A stretch of DNA of 64,000 nt from Oscillospiraceae bacterium. Lineage in GTDB: Bacteria > Bacillota > Clostridia > Oscillospirales > Ruminococcaceae. Location of the stretch: positions 93,385 to 157,384 of the forward strand of contig JAFUWN010000016.1 of assembly GCA_017483465.1 (NCBI GenBank). Reading direction: 5' to 3'. The position numbers and the translations under genes were made by a program. Shown one piece after another: positions 17,607-26,900 of this stretch; position 1 is the first letter of the stretch, and each line of letters starts with the position of its first letter. The notes under the pieces are model-generated. The model was not told the origin of the DNA, did no database searches, and was given only the letters and a program-made list of their open reading frames with translations.

Positions 17607-17806
17607 CGTAAACGATTTAGAAATTTTCTGTTTTCTGTATACAGGTGTATTTGTGCAGAAAATTGCTCATAAGGCGGAAAATTAAATTCTCTTTCATAGT
17701 ATTTATGGCTGAAAAGCCTGTTGAATTTCATAGTATTTTTTAATTCCTTGATATAAGTATCCGGCTGTGGGGCACCTGACACAGCGTGTGGATACTTTCT
17801 TTTTAT
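17607..17806 (+). ncRNA. Putative structured non-coding RNA of about 200 nt
   Basis: A consensus promoter and a terminator-like 3' hairpin bracket about 200 nt without a credible gene. Hairpin 1: AATTTTCTG (17622-17630) pairs with CAGAAAATT (17656-17664). Hairpin 2: AAATTC (17684-17689) can pair with GAATTT (17723-17728) around a GGC-TGAAAA-GCC tip, with TTTCATAGTATTT repeated twice nearby. Hairpin 3: AAGTATCC (17755-17762) with GGATACTT (17790-17797), enclosing GCTGTG/CACAGC, then a T-rich run. The loop of hairpin 1 contains CAGGTG (17642-17647) and that of hairpin 3 contains CACCTG (17773-17778), which are fully complementary, suggesting a loop-loop contact. Size fits 6S or raiA-type RNAs, but I cannot assign a family. 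The next gene has its own promoter. Confidence 0.6.
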
Positions 17807-17818
17807 TTCCGCCGGCTA

Positions 17819-17848
17819 TTGACAAATATCATAAATTCATGCTATAAT
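17819..17848 (+). promoter_or_regulatory. Promoter of the DUF4317 gene
   Basis: TTGACA, 18-nt spacer, TATAAT with TGC extension. The leader holds a small AGAGC/GCTCT hairpin. Confidence 0.85.
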
Positions 17849-17910
17849 AACAGAATCAGAGAGCTTTTGTTCAGGCTCTTAAAAATTTTATAATCAGGAG
17901 ATTTTGCATT

Positions 17911-19041
17911 ATGAATAAAAAAGATCTGGCCGAACTCAAAAAACATTTTAACGCTTCTGACGATCTGCTGACGATTCAGAAAGTCTTTACCTGCTTTATT
18001 GATTCTGAAAAAACAAGAAAATGTCAGAATGTCCGCAGTTTTGCTGAAATTCCCGATGAAGAAATGTCCGTGCTCTATCAGACTTTCGCTAAAGTCCTCA
18101 AAGGTACGCTCGGAAAAGGCCTTGTTGAATATCCGTTCCCGAATGAAGTCTATGAAGAAGATCAGAGTCAGAACCTGTTATGGAATCTGCTTGATAAAAG
18201 CCTCGATGATGAAGAACAGCTCGAAAAACTGATTTCTCATATTGAGAAAAATATGATCTATACGCTGCCTTATGCTCTGTTCATTGCTCAGTGTACTTAT
18301 ACTGTATTCGAGAAAGACAAGCTCGGAGAGAAAAATAAATATGACAGTCATGACTATCATTTTCTGCTCTGTGCCGTTTGTCCGGTGGAATCCCGTGTTG
18401 ACGGCCTGATCTATGACGAGGAAGAAAATAATATCGTCCGGAAACTGACATTTGACAGAGTTGTCGCCGATGCCCCGACTGACGGCTTCTTATTCCCGAC
18501 TTTCACAGGCCGCGGCCCTGATGTCAATCATGTATTATATTATGCCAAAAAAGCCAAAGACCCGAATACTTCTATTATTGAAGATGTTCTCGGCTGTAAA
18601 TTTATCTTATCTGCTGATGAGGAAAAAGAAACATTCAGAGCCGTACTTGATAAAGCGGTCGGTGAGGAACTTAATCTGAATGTCATTGCCTCTGTCAATG
18701 AGAAGATTCAGGATTATGCCAAGACATTCGCAAACGAACCCGAACCCCCTGTTGTCAGTGACATTATGGTCAGAGATATTTTATTAGACTCCGGTATCAG
18801 CCAGGAAAAAGCCGAAGCCGCTCAGCAGTTATATAAAGAAACTGTCGAAGATAATTATTTTACGGCATCCAATCTGACGGAAAATAAGACAACTCTGAGT
18901 TCTTCCGGCGTAACGGTCAGCATCAGCGGCGATGCAACTGATAAAATCACAACTCGTCTGATTGACGGCAGAAAATTTCTGATGATTTCCCTTGATGACC
19001 CGGAAGTGACTGTCAACGGCTTTCAGATGAAAATTCAGTGA
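17911..19041 (+). CDS. DUF4317 family protein
   Basis: 376-residue cytoplasmic protein that I recognise as the Clostridia family DUF4317 from its start (MNKKDLAELKKHF), its length and the segment LLCAVCPVESRVDGLIYDE. The biochemical role is unknown. It is acidic, with no membrane helix. TCAGGAG precedes the ATG. The SUKH-like gene follows after 9 nt, so the two are likely co-transcribed. Confidence 0.88.
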   Translation: MNKKDLAELKKHFNASDDLLTIQKVFTCFIDSEKTRKCQNVRSFAEIPDEEMSVLYQTFAKVLKGTLGKGLVEYPFPNEVYEEDQSQNLLWNLLDKSLDDEEQLEKLISHIEKNMIYTLPYALFIAQCTYTVFEKDKLGEKNKYDSHDYHFLLCAVCPVESRVDGLIYDEEENNIVRKLTFDRVVADAPTDGFLFPTFTGRGPDVNHVLYYAKKAKDPNTSIIEDVLGCKFILSADEEKETFRAVLDKAVGEELNLNVIASVNEKIQDYAKTFANEPEPPVVSDIMVRDILLDSGISQEKAEAAQQLYKETVEDNYFTASNLTENKTTLSSSGVTVSISGDATDKITTRLIDGRKFLMISLDDPEVTVNGFQMKIQ

Positions 19042-19050
19042 GGATTTATT

Positions 19051-19725
19051 ATGCAGTATGAATATAAAAATATCCGGGAATTATTTCATTTAGGTCAGCC
19101 CTCTCCCCTGCCGGATGAACAAATTAAACAGATCAGAATGCATTTCGGCTCGATTCCCGAAGCCTTGGAAAATTACTACCGCCTCTGCGGAGGCTGTACG
19201 GAAATGAATGGGACTCAGGATTTTCTTGTAACTCCGGACGGCAGATACGGACATTATTTTCTTGAAAAATTCGGCTATTCAGATTACTGCGTATTTTATA
19301 CAGAAAATCAATGTGTATCTGAATGGGCTTTCAAAAAATCTGACTCAAATCAGGAGAATCCACCCGTTTATGAATCTTATGATAACGGTGAAACATGGCT
19401 CAAAACAACAGATTCTGTTTCTCAGTTTCTGATTTCACAGGCCTATATGCAGGCAGTTTTCTCCTATGAATATTCCAGCGAGGAATTTTATGAAATCACT
19501 CCCGAACAGATTCAGATTCTCGCTGAAAAATTCCCCCGTACTGAGGCCGATTCTGATTTATATCATGGTGTACAGTTCTTCCAGCCCTATCCGGATACGA
19601 TTATTATGATTTTATATAATAATCAGGAGTATTTCGACCTGATTTATTCTTCTGAATCAGAAGAACATTTTGAAGAAATCGATCAGATTATTTCTGAAAT
19701 TCTTGATTTTGAACAGGAGGAATGA
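19051..19725 (+). CDS. SMI1/KNR4 (SUKH)-like protein
   Basis: 224 residues. The N-terminus has the SUKH pattern: an acidic helix then FGSIPEALENYYRLCGGCTEMNG, followed by a beta-rich sheet region. SUKH proteins often act as immunity proteins against polymorphic toxins but are also found as solitary house-keeping members. No toxin gene lies nearby. It is strongly acidic, with Glu/Asp-rich ends. The start is 9 nt after the DUF4317 stop, with GTGAGGA as ribosome site. Confidence 0.7.
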   Translation: MQYEYKNIRELFHLGQPSPLPDEQIKQIRMHFGSIPEALENYYRLCGGCTEMNGTQDFLVTPDGRYGHYFLEKFGYSDYCVFYTENQCVSEWAFKKSDSNQENPPVYESYDNGETWLKTTDSVSQFLISQAYMQAVFSYEYSSEEFYEITPEQIQILAEKFPRTEADSDLYHGVQFFQPYPDTIIMILYNNQEYFDLIYSSESEEHFEEIDQIISEILDFEQEE

Positions 19726-19810
19726 TTCCTGAATCATCACATAAGATTTTTAGTGCAGGGGCAGATTTGCAAAACTGACATCAGCCGCTATGGCTCGTGG
19801 ATGACAAAAT

Positions 19811-19833
19811 ATCGCCGTGGCGTGGATTGAAAT
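19811..19833 (+). repeat. Solitary type I-C CRISPR-repeat-like unit
   Basis: The 3' part GCGTGGATTGAAAT (19820-19833) matches the conserved end of type I-C repeats, and TCGCC at 19812-19816 matches their 5' part. The stem-loop between is shortened, giving 23 nt instead of 32. It is a single copy in an intergenic gap with no cas gene in the window. It could be a decayed repeat, an isolated regulatory unit, or chance. Confidence 0.45.
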
Positions 19834-19882
19834 GCGAATGGAAGCCTTCAAGGTTAATTTTTTAAAAATCTGAAAAAAACAC

Positions 19883-19911
19883 TGGACAAATCTTTTCTGA
19901 TATGATATAAT
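19883..19911 (+). promoter_or_regulatory. Promoter of the pyr cluster
   Basis: TGGACA, 17-nt spacer, TATAAT with TGA extension, about 130 nt upstream of pyrC. Confidence 0.8.
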
Positions 19912-19921
19912 AAAAGAAAAT

Positions 19922-20009
19922 CAATCTGACGGCACAGATTGCGATTTTATGAAATTATCATACAGACTCAAAACGCCTTTCTGTCTGCCGACGGACAGGC
20001 GTTTTTTTT
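19922..20009 (+). promoter_or_regulatory. pyrC leader attenuator
   Basis: Two hairpins in the leader. The first is CAATCTG-acggca-CAGATTG (19922-19941). The second is a terminator, with ACGCCT (19973-19978) pairing AGGCGT (19997-20002) followed by eight T, only 34 nt before pyrC. The first hairpin's CGGCACAGA can instead pair, with a 2-nt bulge, to TCTGT-CT-GCCG inside the terminator arm, giving a possible antiterminator. The PyrR consensus loop is not obvious, and no pyrR is in the window. Confidence 0.6.
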
Positions 20010-20042
20010 GTAAATTGATTACGGAAGGAGTTTTTCCAGTCT

Positions 20043-21308
20043 ATGAGTTTATTAATCAAGAATGTCCATGCAGTCGATCTCTGCCTGAATCAGAAAACAG
20101 ATATCTTTATCCAGAACGGCAGAATTTCCACAATCGCTCCGGATATCAGTCTCAATGCCGATCAGGTCATTGATGCGTCCGGCCTGACTGCTATGCCCGG
20201 ACTTTTCGATATGCATGTGCATTTCCGTGATCCCGGTCAGACACATAAAGAAGATATTCTGACCGGCTGTCAGGCCGCTCTTGCCGGAGGTGTCACAGGT
20301 GTTCTTTGTATGCCGAATACCAAGCCCCCTGTCGATTCACCGGAGATTCTGCAATATATTCTCGATAAAGCGAAAAATACCGGTGTGGATGTCCGTCCGG
20401 TCGCCTGCATTACCAAAGGCATGGACGGCGGAGAATTAACAGATTTTGCCGATCTCAAAGCTCACGGAGCCGCTTGTTTATCCGATGACGGCAGACCTGT
20501 CAAAAATGCCGAACTCATGCGGCAGGCTCTCGAAAAAGCCCGTGATGAAAATATTCTGATCGCTTCACATTGCGAAGATCTGGATATTATCAGCGGCGGT
20601 ATCATGCATAGGGGCAGTATTTCCGAAGAACTCGGCGTGAAAGGCATGGACAGGGCTTCGGAAGACTATATCACTGCAAGAGAAATTATTTTAGCAAGTT
20701 CTGTCAAAGGCAGAATTCATATCTGTCATGTGAGTACCAAAGGCAGTGTAGATATTATCCGTGAAGCCAAACGCTTAGGGGTTCAGGTCACATGTGAGAC
20801 GGCTCCGCATTATTTCATGCTGACTCATGAAAAACTGCGTTCCAGAAATGCCAATGACCGTATGAATCCTCCGCTCCGTGAGGAAGAAGACAGACTCGCC
20901 ATCGAACAGGCTGTTCTTGACGGAACTATTGATTGTATCGTAACTGATCATGCTCCGCATACGCAGGAAGAAAAAGCAGATTTTACACTCGCTCCCAACG
21001 GCATTGTCGGTCTGGAAACTTCTTTAGCAGCAACTCTGACAGCGTTATATCATACCGGCAAATGCAGTCTGGAAAAAATCATCAGTCTGATGTCTGATCG
21101 CCCCAGAGCTTTATTAAATCTCGAACCTGTCAGAATTCATGAGGGTGAATCTGCCAATCTGATTCTTGTAGATTTAAATCATAAATGGACGGTCGTACCG
21201 GAAAAACTTCACAGTAAATCCTGCAATACCGCTTTCAGAAATATGGAACTGACAGGCAAAGTTATGATGACAATCACTGACGGCATGATCAGATACGAAA
21301 ATAAGTAA
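20043..21308 (+). CDS. pyrC: Dihydroorotase
   Basis: Cyclises carbamoyl-aspartate to dihydroorotate, third step of UMP synthesis, in the cytosol. 421 residues, the size of the long (class I) bacterial dihydroorotases. The metal-binding HxH is in FDMHVHFRDPG (about residues 55-65). Further landmarks are the SHCED motif (about 178) and the catalytic region TDHAPHT (about 300). GGAAGGAG precedes the ATG. It is the first gene after the leader terminator, so its expression probably depends on readthrough. Confidence 0.96.
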   Translation: MSLLIKNVHAVDLCLNQKTDIFIQNGRISTIAPDISLNADQVIDASGLTAMPGLFDMHVHFRDPGQTHKEDILTGCQAALAGGVTGVLCMPNTKPPVDSPEILQYILDKAKNTGVDVRPVACITKGMDGGELTDFADLKAHGAACLSDDGRPVKNAELMRQALEKARDENILIASHCEDLDIISGGIMHRGSISEELGVKGMDRASEDYITAREIILASSVKGRIHICHVSTKGSVDIIREAKRLGVQVTCETAPHYFMLTHEKLRSRNANDRMNPPLREEEDRLAIEQAVLDGTIDCIVTDHAPHTQEEKADFTLAPNGIVGLETSLAATLTALYHTGKCSLEKIISLMSDRPRALLNLEPVRIHEGESANLILVDLNHKWTVVPEKLHSKSCNTAFRNMELTGKVMMTITDGMIRYENK

Positions 21309-21330
21309 TTCTGGAAAGAGGTGCTTCTTT

Positions 21331-21783
21331 ATGGAAGAACTCCGGCTGGTTATCGAACGGAAATGCCCATACTGCCGCCGTCAGGTCTATAGCGAACGTG
21401 AGACAAAAGCAATCCTGTACGGCAGTCCAATCCGGTCTTGTCAGTGCGGAAAAGACTATCTTGATATTCGTTATCATGAAATTGCACTGACCGGAATCGA
21501 AAAGGAAAGTCTGGCTATTCGGCAGAATATTATCATTCTGATTTTCATTATCCCGATAATGCTTGTCACGGTCATGGCATTTGTTCAGAATCTCCCGAAA
21601 CTGACTGCGTTTCTGTTTCTGGAACTTCTGATGATAATTGCCGCAGTCCGGGATATGATTCAGAAAAAGAACGGCGGAAACTTCCGTCAGCTCCGTGCGG
21701 AATCCGAAGCACGGCTCAGTAATCCGGATTATGTACATCGGCTTCAGGCGGCAGGTTATCGTATTCCTGACCGTATGAAATAA
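21331..21783 (+). CDS. Small zinc-ribbon-like membrane protein
   Basis: 150 residues. The N-terminal 40 contain CPYC and CQCG, a possible four-Cys zinc ribbon. Two adjacent hydrophobic helices follow (about residues 68-85 and 90-108), then a basic cytoplasmic tail. I do not recognise the family. It lies between pyrC and pyrF with gaps of 22 and 30 nt on the same strand, so it must be co-transcribed with pyrimidine genes. No known enzyme of the pathway matches it. Confidence 0.8.
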   Translation: MEELRLVIERKCPYCRRQVYSERETKAILYGSPIRSCQCGKDYLDIRYHEIALTGIEKESLAIRQNIIILIFIIPIMLVTVMAFVQNLPKLTAFLFLELLMIIAAVRDMIQKKNGGNFRQLRAESEARLSNPDYVHRLQAAGYRIPDRMK

Positions 21784-21813
21784 ATCATATCAAATAAAAG
21801 GAGAGTTTGAATC

Positions 21814-22737
21814 ATGGGATTTGACAGATTAATCAAAAAAATTAAAGAAACAGGAAATCCGTCCGTAGTAGGCCTTGACCCGAAACTGGACTATGTTCCG
21901 GAATATCTGATCAAGAAATATCAGGAAGATGACGGTGCGACTCTTAAAACTGCCGCAAGAGCAATCTATGCTTTTAACAAAGCGATTATTGATGAAATTT
22001 ATGATATTGTTCCGGCCATCAAGCCGCAGGCCGCTTATTACGAAATGTACGGCTCTCAGGGTATCAAGACGCTGGAAGATACGATTCGTTATGCCCAGCT
22101 GAAAGGCATGTTCGTCATCACAGACGGCAAGAGAAATGACATCGGTGCGACTATGCAGGCTTATACAGCAGCTCATCTCGGAACGGTCAGAGTCGGTGAT
22201 ATGGAAATTGAACCGTTCGGCACGGATGCCCTGACCGTCAACGGCTATCTGGGTTCTGACGGCATCAATCCGCTTCTGGAAACCTGTAAAGCCCGTGACA
22301 AAGGCATTTTTGTCCTGGTCAAGACTTCCAATCCGTCCAGCGGCGAGTTACAGGATAAATTAATTGACGGCGAACCTCTCTATGCAAGAATGGGCGATCT
22401 GTGCGAACAGTGGGGAGCTGATACCATCGGAGAATTCGGCTATTCCGCAGTTGGTGCTGTAGTAGGTGCGACTTATCCGGAACAGCTCAGAGAATTAAGA
22501 AAACGTCTGCCTCATACATTTTTCTTAGTCCCTGGTTATGGTGCTCAGGGCGGCGGTGCAGAGGGTGTCGCAGGTGCATTTGATGAAAACGGTCTCGGCA
22601 GTATTGTGAATTCTTCCAGAGCGATCATGTGTGCTTATCAGAAAGAAGGCTGTAATCCGCAGGAATTCGCAAAAGCAGCAAGACGTGAAGCAATTCGCAT
22701 GAGAGATGATATCACAAAATTTGTAAAAATCAAGTAA
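21814..22737 (+). CDS. pyrF: Orotidine 5'-phosphate decarboxylase, type 2
   Basis: Decarboxylates OMP to UMP. 307 residues, the longer type 2 subfamily. Substrate-binding and catalytic residues are in FVITDGKRNDIGAT (about residues 101-114), where the Asp-Lys-Asp array is intact. VVGLDPKLDYVP at the N-terminus and FLVPGYGAQGG at about 233 are typical. AAGGAGAG lies 8 nt before the ATG. A strong intercistronic hairpin follows before carA. Confidence 0.96.
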   Translation: MGFDRLIKKIKETGNPSVVGLDPKLDYVPEYLIKKYQEDDGATLKTAARAIYAFNKAIIDEIYDIVPAIKPQAAYYEMYGSQGIKTLEDTIRYAQLKGMFVITDGKRNDIGATMQAYTAAHLGTVRVGDMEIEPFGTDALTVNGYLGSDGINPLLETCKARDKGIFVLVKTSNPSSGELQDKLIDGEPLYARMGDLCEQWGADTIGEFGYSAVGAVVGATYPEQLRELRKRLPHTFFLVPGYGAQGGGAEGVAGAFDENGLGSIVNSSRAIMCAYQKEGCNPQEFAKAARREAIRMRDDITKFVKIK

Positions 22738-22750
22738 TCAAAATAAAAAT

Positions 22751-22791
22751 CCGGTGCAGAGAGCCGAAGCTTTTCGGCCTCTCTGAACCGG
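22751..22791 (+). other. Intercistronic hairpin between pyrF and carA
   Basis: CCGGT-g-CAGAGAG…CTCTCTG-a-ACCGG with an inner CCGAA/TTCGG-type stem. No immediate T-run follows (CTGTTGATAG comes first), so it is better read as an mRNA stabiliser or processing site than a terminator. Confidence 0.6.
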
Positions 22792-22826
22792 CTGTTGATA
22801 GATTTTTTATCGAAAGGGTGTAGTAT

Positions 22827-23948
22827 ATGGCATTGATCAAACACGCAGAACCGGCCTGGCTTGTCCTTGCGGACGGTCAGATTTTTAAGGGGAACAGTTT
22901 CGGTGAAACAGGCACTGTGATCGGAGAAGTTGTTTTTACAACCAGCATGACCGGCTATCAGGAAACTCTTACCGACCCCAGCTATTACGGACAGATTGTC
23001 ACTCAGACATTTCCGCTGATCGGTAATTATGGAGTCAATTCGCAGGATTTTGAATCTGATAAATCTTATGTCAGCGGTTATATCGTTCGGGAATGGTGCA
23101 ATATGCCGTCAAATTTCCGCTGTGAGGATGATATCAATCAATTTCTGAAATCTCAGCATATTATCGGCTTATATAACATTGATACAAGACGGCTCACCAG
23201 AACACTCCGTGAAGCCGGTGTCATGAACGGAGCAATCACAACAGAAAATCCGGAACAGAATCTCTCTTCTCTGCTGGAGAAAATCAAAGCTTATTCCGTG
23301 ACAAATGCTGTAGAATCCGTGACCAATCCAGAGTCAAAAACTTATACTCCCGAATGTCCGGCTAAGTACAGAGTTGCTTTATTTGATTTCGGTTATAAAA
23401 GAAATATCCGTCAGGAACTTGTCAAACGAAACTGTGAAGTCATTGTTGTACCTGCTGATACCACAGCGGAACAGCTCACAGCTCTGCATCCTGACGGAAT
23501 TATGCTGTCCAACGGCCCCGGAGATCCGGCCGAAAATATTCAGATTATCGAAAATCTGAAAGAAATCGCAAAATTAAATATCCCGATTTTTGGAATTTGT
23601 TTAGGACATCAGCTGATGGCTCTGTCTCAGGGAGCTAAGACCGAAAAACTCAAATACGGTCACAGAGGAGCGAATCAGCCTGTGATTGATCTGGCTTCCG
23701 GAAAAACTTATGTCACAAGTCAGAATCATGGCTATGCTGTCGTAGGTGAAAGCCTGAATCCGGAAATCGGTGAAGTTTCTCATATCAATGCGAATGACAA
23801 GACCTGTGAGGGTGTCAGATACAAGACATGCAGTGCCTTTACTGTCCAGTTCCATCCGGAAGCTCACGGAGGCCCCCTTGATACGGCATATCTGTTTGAT
23901 GAATTTATTTCCAACATGCAGAAAGGAGCAGAATCATCATGCCATTAA
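22827..23948 (+). CDS. carA: Carbamoyl-phosphate synthase small subunit
   Basis: Glutaminase subunit that releases ammonia from glutamine for CarB. 373 residues. The N-terminal CPSase domain has FGETGTVIGEVVFTT and MTGYQETLTDPSY. The C-terminal class I amidotransferase has the nucleophile Cys in FGICLGHQ (about residue 258) and the His-Glu pair in QFHPEAHGGP near 350. CGAAAGGG serves as the ribosome site. The 3' end overlaps carB by 10 nt, so translation is coupled. Confidence 0.97.
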   Translation: MALIKHAEPAWLVLADGQIFKGNSFGETGTVIGEVVFTTSMTGYQETLTDPSYYGQIVTQTFPLIGNYGVNSQDFESDKSYVSGYIVREWCNMPSNFRCEDDINQFLKSQHIIGLYNIDTRRLTRTLREAGVMNGAITTENPEQNLSSLLEKIKAYSVTNAVESVTNPESKTYTPECPAKYRVALFDFGYKRNIRQELVKRNCEVIVVPADTTAEQLTALHPDGIMLSNGPGDPAENIQIIENLKEIAKLNIPIFGICLGHQLMALSQGAKTEKLKYGHRGANQPVIDLASGKTYVTSQNHGYAVVGESLNPEIGEVSHINANDKTCEGVRYKTCSAFTVQFHPEAHGGPLDTAYLFDEFISNMQKGAESSCH

Positions 23949-26900
23949 GAAAAGATATTAAGAAAGTATTAGTGATCGGTTCAGGGCCTATTATTATCGG
24001 ACAGGCCGCCGAATTTGACTATGCAGGTGCTCAGGCCTGCCGTGCTCTGAAACAGGAGGGGCTTGAAGTTGTTCTGATCAATTCCAATCCGGCAACGATC
24101 ATGACAGATAAGGCGATGGCTGATAAAATCTATATCGAACCCCTGACTCTGGATGTTGTCAAGAGAGTCATTGAAATCGAAAAGCCGGACAGTGTACTTT
24201 CTACGCTCGGCGGACAGACCGGATTAACACTCTCCATGCAGCTGGCCGAAGAGGGATTTTTAAAATCTCATCATGTCAAATTACTGGGTGCGAATCCGGA
24301 GACGATTCATAAAGCCGAAGATCGTCAGGCTTTCAAAGATACTATGGAGAAAATCGGAGAGCCCTGCATTCCGTCCAAAGTTGTCGAAACCGTCGAAGAT
24401 GCTGTGGATTTTGCAAAAGAAATTCATTATCCCGTGATTGTCCGTCCGGCATTCACACTCGGCGGAACGGGCGGCGGTATCGCTGATAATGAAGAACAGC
24501 TCCGTGATATTGCCACAAACGGCCTCAGATTATCCCCGATTACACAAGTCCTGATTGAAAAATGCATCAGCGGCTGGAAAGAAATCGAATTTGAAGTCAT
24601 CAGAGACAGAAAAGGCAATGTCATCACTGTCTGCTCTATGGAGAATTTCGATCCTGTCGGTGTGCATACCGGTGACAGTATTGTTATCGCTCCGGCTGTG
24701 ACACTCTCTGACCGGGAATATCAAATGCTGAGAACGGCTTCTCTGAATATTATCTCCGAACTCAAAGTAGAGGGCGGCTGTAACTGTCAGTTTGCTCTGC
24801 ATCCGGAATCCATGCAGTATGCTGTGATTGAAGTCAATCCGAGAGTTTCCCGTTCTTCTGCACTGGCTTCCAAAGCAACGGGCTATCCGATTGCCAAAGC
24901 TGCGACTAAGATCGCAGTCGGCTATACACTTGATGAAATTATCAATCAGGTGACAGGCAAGACTTATGCATGTTTTGAACCTGCTCTTGATTATGTTGTC
25001 ATCAAATTTCCGAAATGGGCTTTTGATAAATTCGTCTATGCAAAAAGAACACTCGGCACACAGATGAAAGCTACCGGGGAAGTGATGGCGATCGGAACCA
25101 GTTTTGAACAGGCGATGATGAAAGCCGTCCGCTCAACAGAACTCGGCGTGGATTCTATGAATATGAAAAAATATGAAACTATGCCTGTCAATGAATTACT
25201 GGATTTATTAAAATCCGGTGTCGAAGATGAACGCTCTTTTCAGGTGTTCGCTGCTCTGAAACAAGGTGTTTCCATTCAGGAAATTCATGAGATTACTCTC
25301 ATTGATGAATGGTTTCTGGAAAAACTGCATAATCTTGTCGAACTCGAAGCATGGCTCGCTGAGGGTGAACTTACAGAAGAAAAATATCTTATGGCAAAAC
25401 AGTACGGCTATCTTGATAAGACAATCGAAAGAATGTCCGGTCAGAGCTGTCCGGTTCACAAGCATTCTGTTTTCAAGATGGTTGATACCTGTGCCGGAGA
25501 GTTCAAAGCCGAAACCCCCTATTTCTATTCGACTTATGATGACGAAAACGAAGCCGAACAGTTTATCGAACGTACCAATACAGGCAAGAAAAAAGTCATT
25601 GTTTTCGGTTCGGGGCCGATCAGAATCGGTCAGGGTATCGAATTTGATTACTGCTCTGTACACTGTGTCTGGACTCTGAAAGAATTAGGCTATGAAGCAG
25701 TCATCTGCAATAACAATCCGGAAACTGTTTCGACTGATTTCGATACCGGCGACAGACTCTATTTCGACCCTCTGACTCCCGAAGATGTTGATAATATCAT
25801 TGAAACCGAAAAGCCTTACGGAGTCGTTGTCCAGTTCGGCGGTCAGACGGCGATCAAATTAACCCGTCATTTAGCTGATAAGGGTGTCAATATCTTAGGT
25901 ACTTCCGCTGATGATATTGATGCCGCTGAAGACCGTGAACGCTTTGATGAACTTCTCGAACAGTGCGGAATCCCCCGTCCGGAAGGCTTCACTGTCATGA
26001 CAACAAAAGAAGCCGTCAAAGTCGCTGATCAGCTCGGCTATCCGGTTCTGTTAAGACCCTCTTATGTGCTCGGCGGTCAGAATATGATTATTGCCCATTC
26101 TGAACAGGATGTGATTGAATATATGGGCATTATCACTTCTCATATGATTGAAAATCCTGTTCTGATTGATAAATATATGATGGGTACCGAAGTTGAAGTC
26201 GATGCTATCTGTGACGGTACAGATTTCTTAATCCCCGGTATTATGGAACATGTCGAGCGTGCCGGTGTTCACTCCGGTGACTCTATCTCGATCTATCCGG
26301 CACAGAATTTATCTAAAAAAATTACAGATACTATCATAGAATATACTAAGCGATTAGCTCTTGCCCTGCATGTTTCCGGTCTGGTAAATATCCAGTATGT
26401 TGTCTACCGTGGAGAAGTCTATGTGATTGAAGTCAATCCCCGTTCTTCCAGAACTGTGCCTTATATCAGCAAAGTCACCGGAATCCCGATGGTCGATATT
26501 GCGACAAAAATCATGTTCGGAGCGACTCTGAAAGAACTCGGCTATGAAACAGGCCTGCATCCTGCCGGAGATTATGTCGCTGTAAAAGTTCCTGTTTTCA
26601 GCTTTGAAAAATTACAGGATGTCGATACTATGTTAGGCCCTGAAATGAAATCCACAGGCGAATGCTTAGGCATCGGCAGAAATTTTGAAGATGCCCTATT
26701 AAAAGGCCTGGTTGCCGCCGGTTATGATCTCAAGAAAGAGGGCGGTGTGCTGATTTCCGTCCGTGACAGCGAGAAAAAAGAAATGATCCGGATCGCTGAA
26801 AAATTCTCCCGTATGGGATTTGAACTCTATGCTACCAGCGGCACAGCAAGCTATCTGAACAGAAATATGATCGCTACGAATACAGTCAGAAAAATTTCCG

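Noticed and set aside
17594-17782. 62-codon minus-strand frame across the putative RNA
   Set aside because: No ribosome site or protein-like composition. The plus-strand promoter, stems and terminator-like hairpin explain the region better.
19791-19833. CRISPR array from two GTGGAT-containing segments
   Set aside because: The segments at 19797 and 19822 are only 25 nt apart and poorly alike, so no repeat-spacer pattern exists; only the second resembles a CRISPR repeat.
19949-20173. Possible leader peptide or longer start before pyrC
   Set aside because: No Shine-Dalgarno, the frame runs across the terminator and into pyrC in another frame, and pyrC has its own GGAAGGAG.
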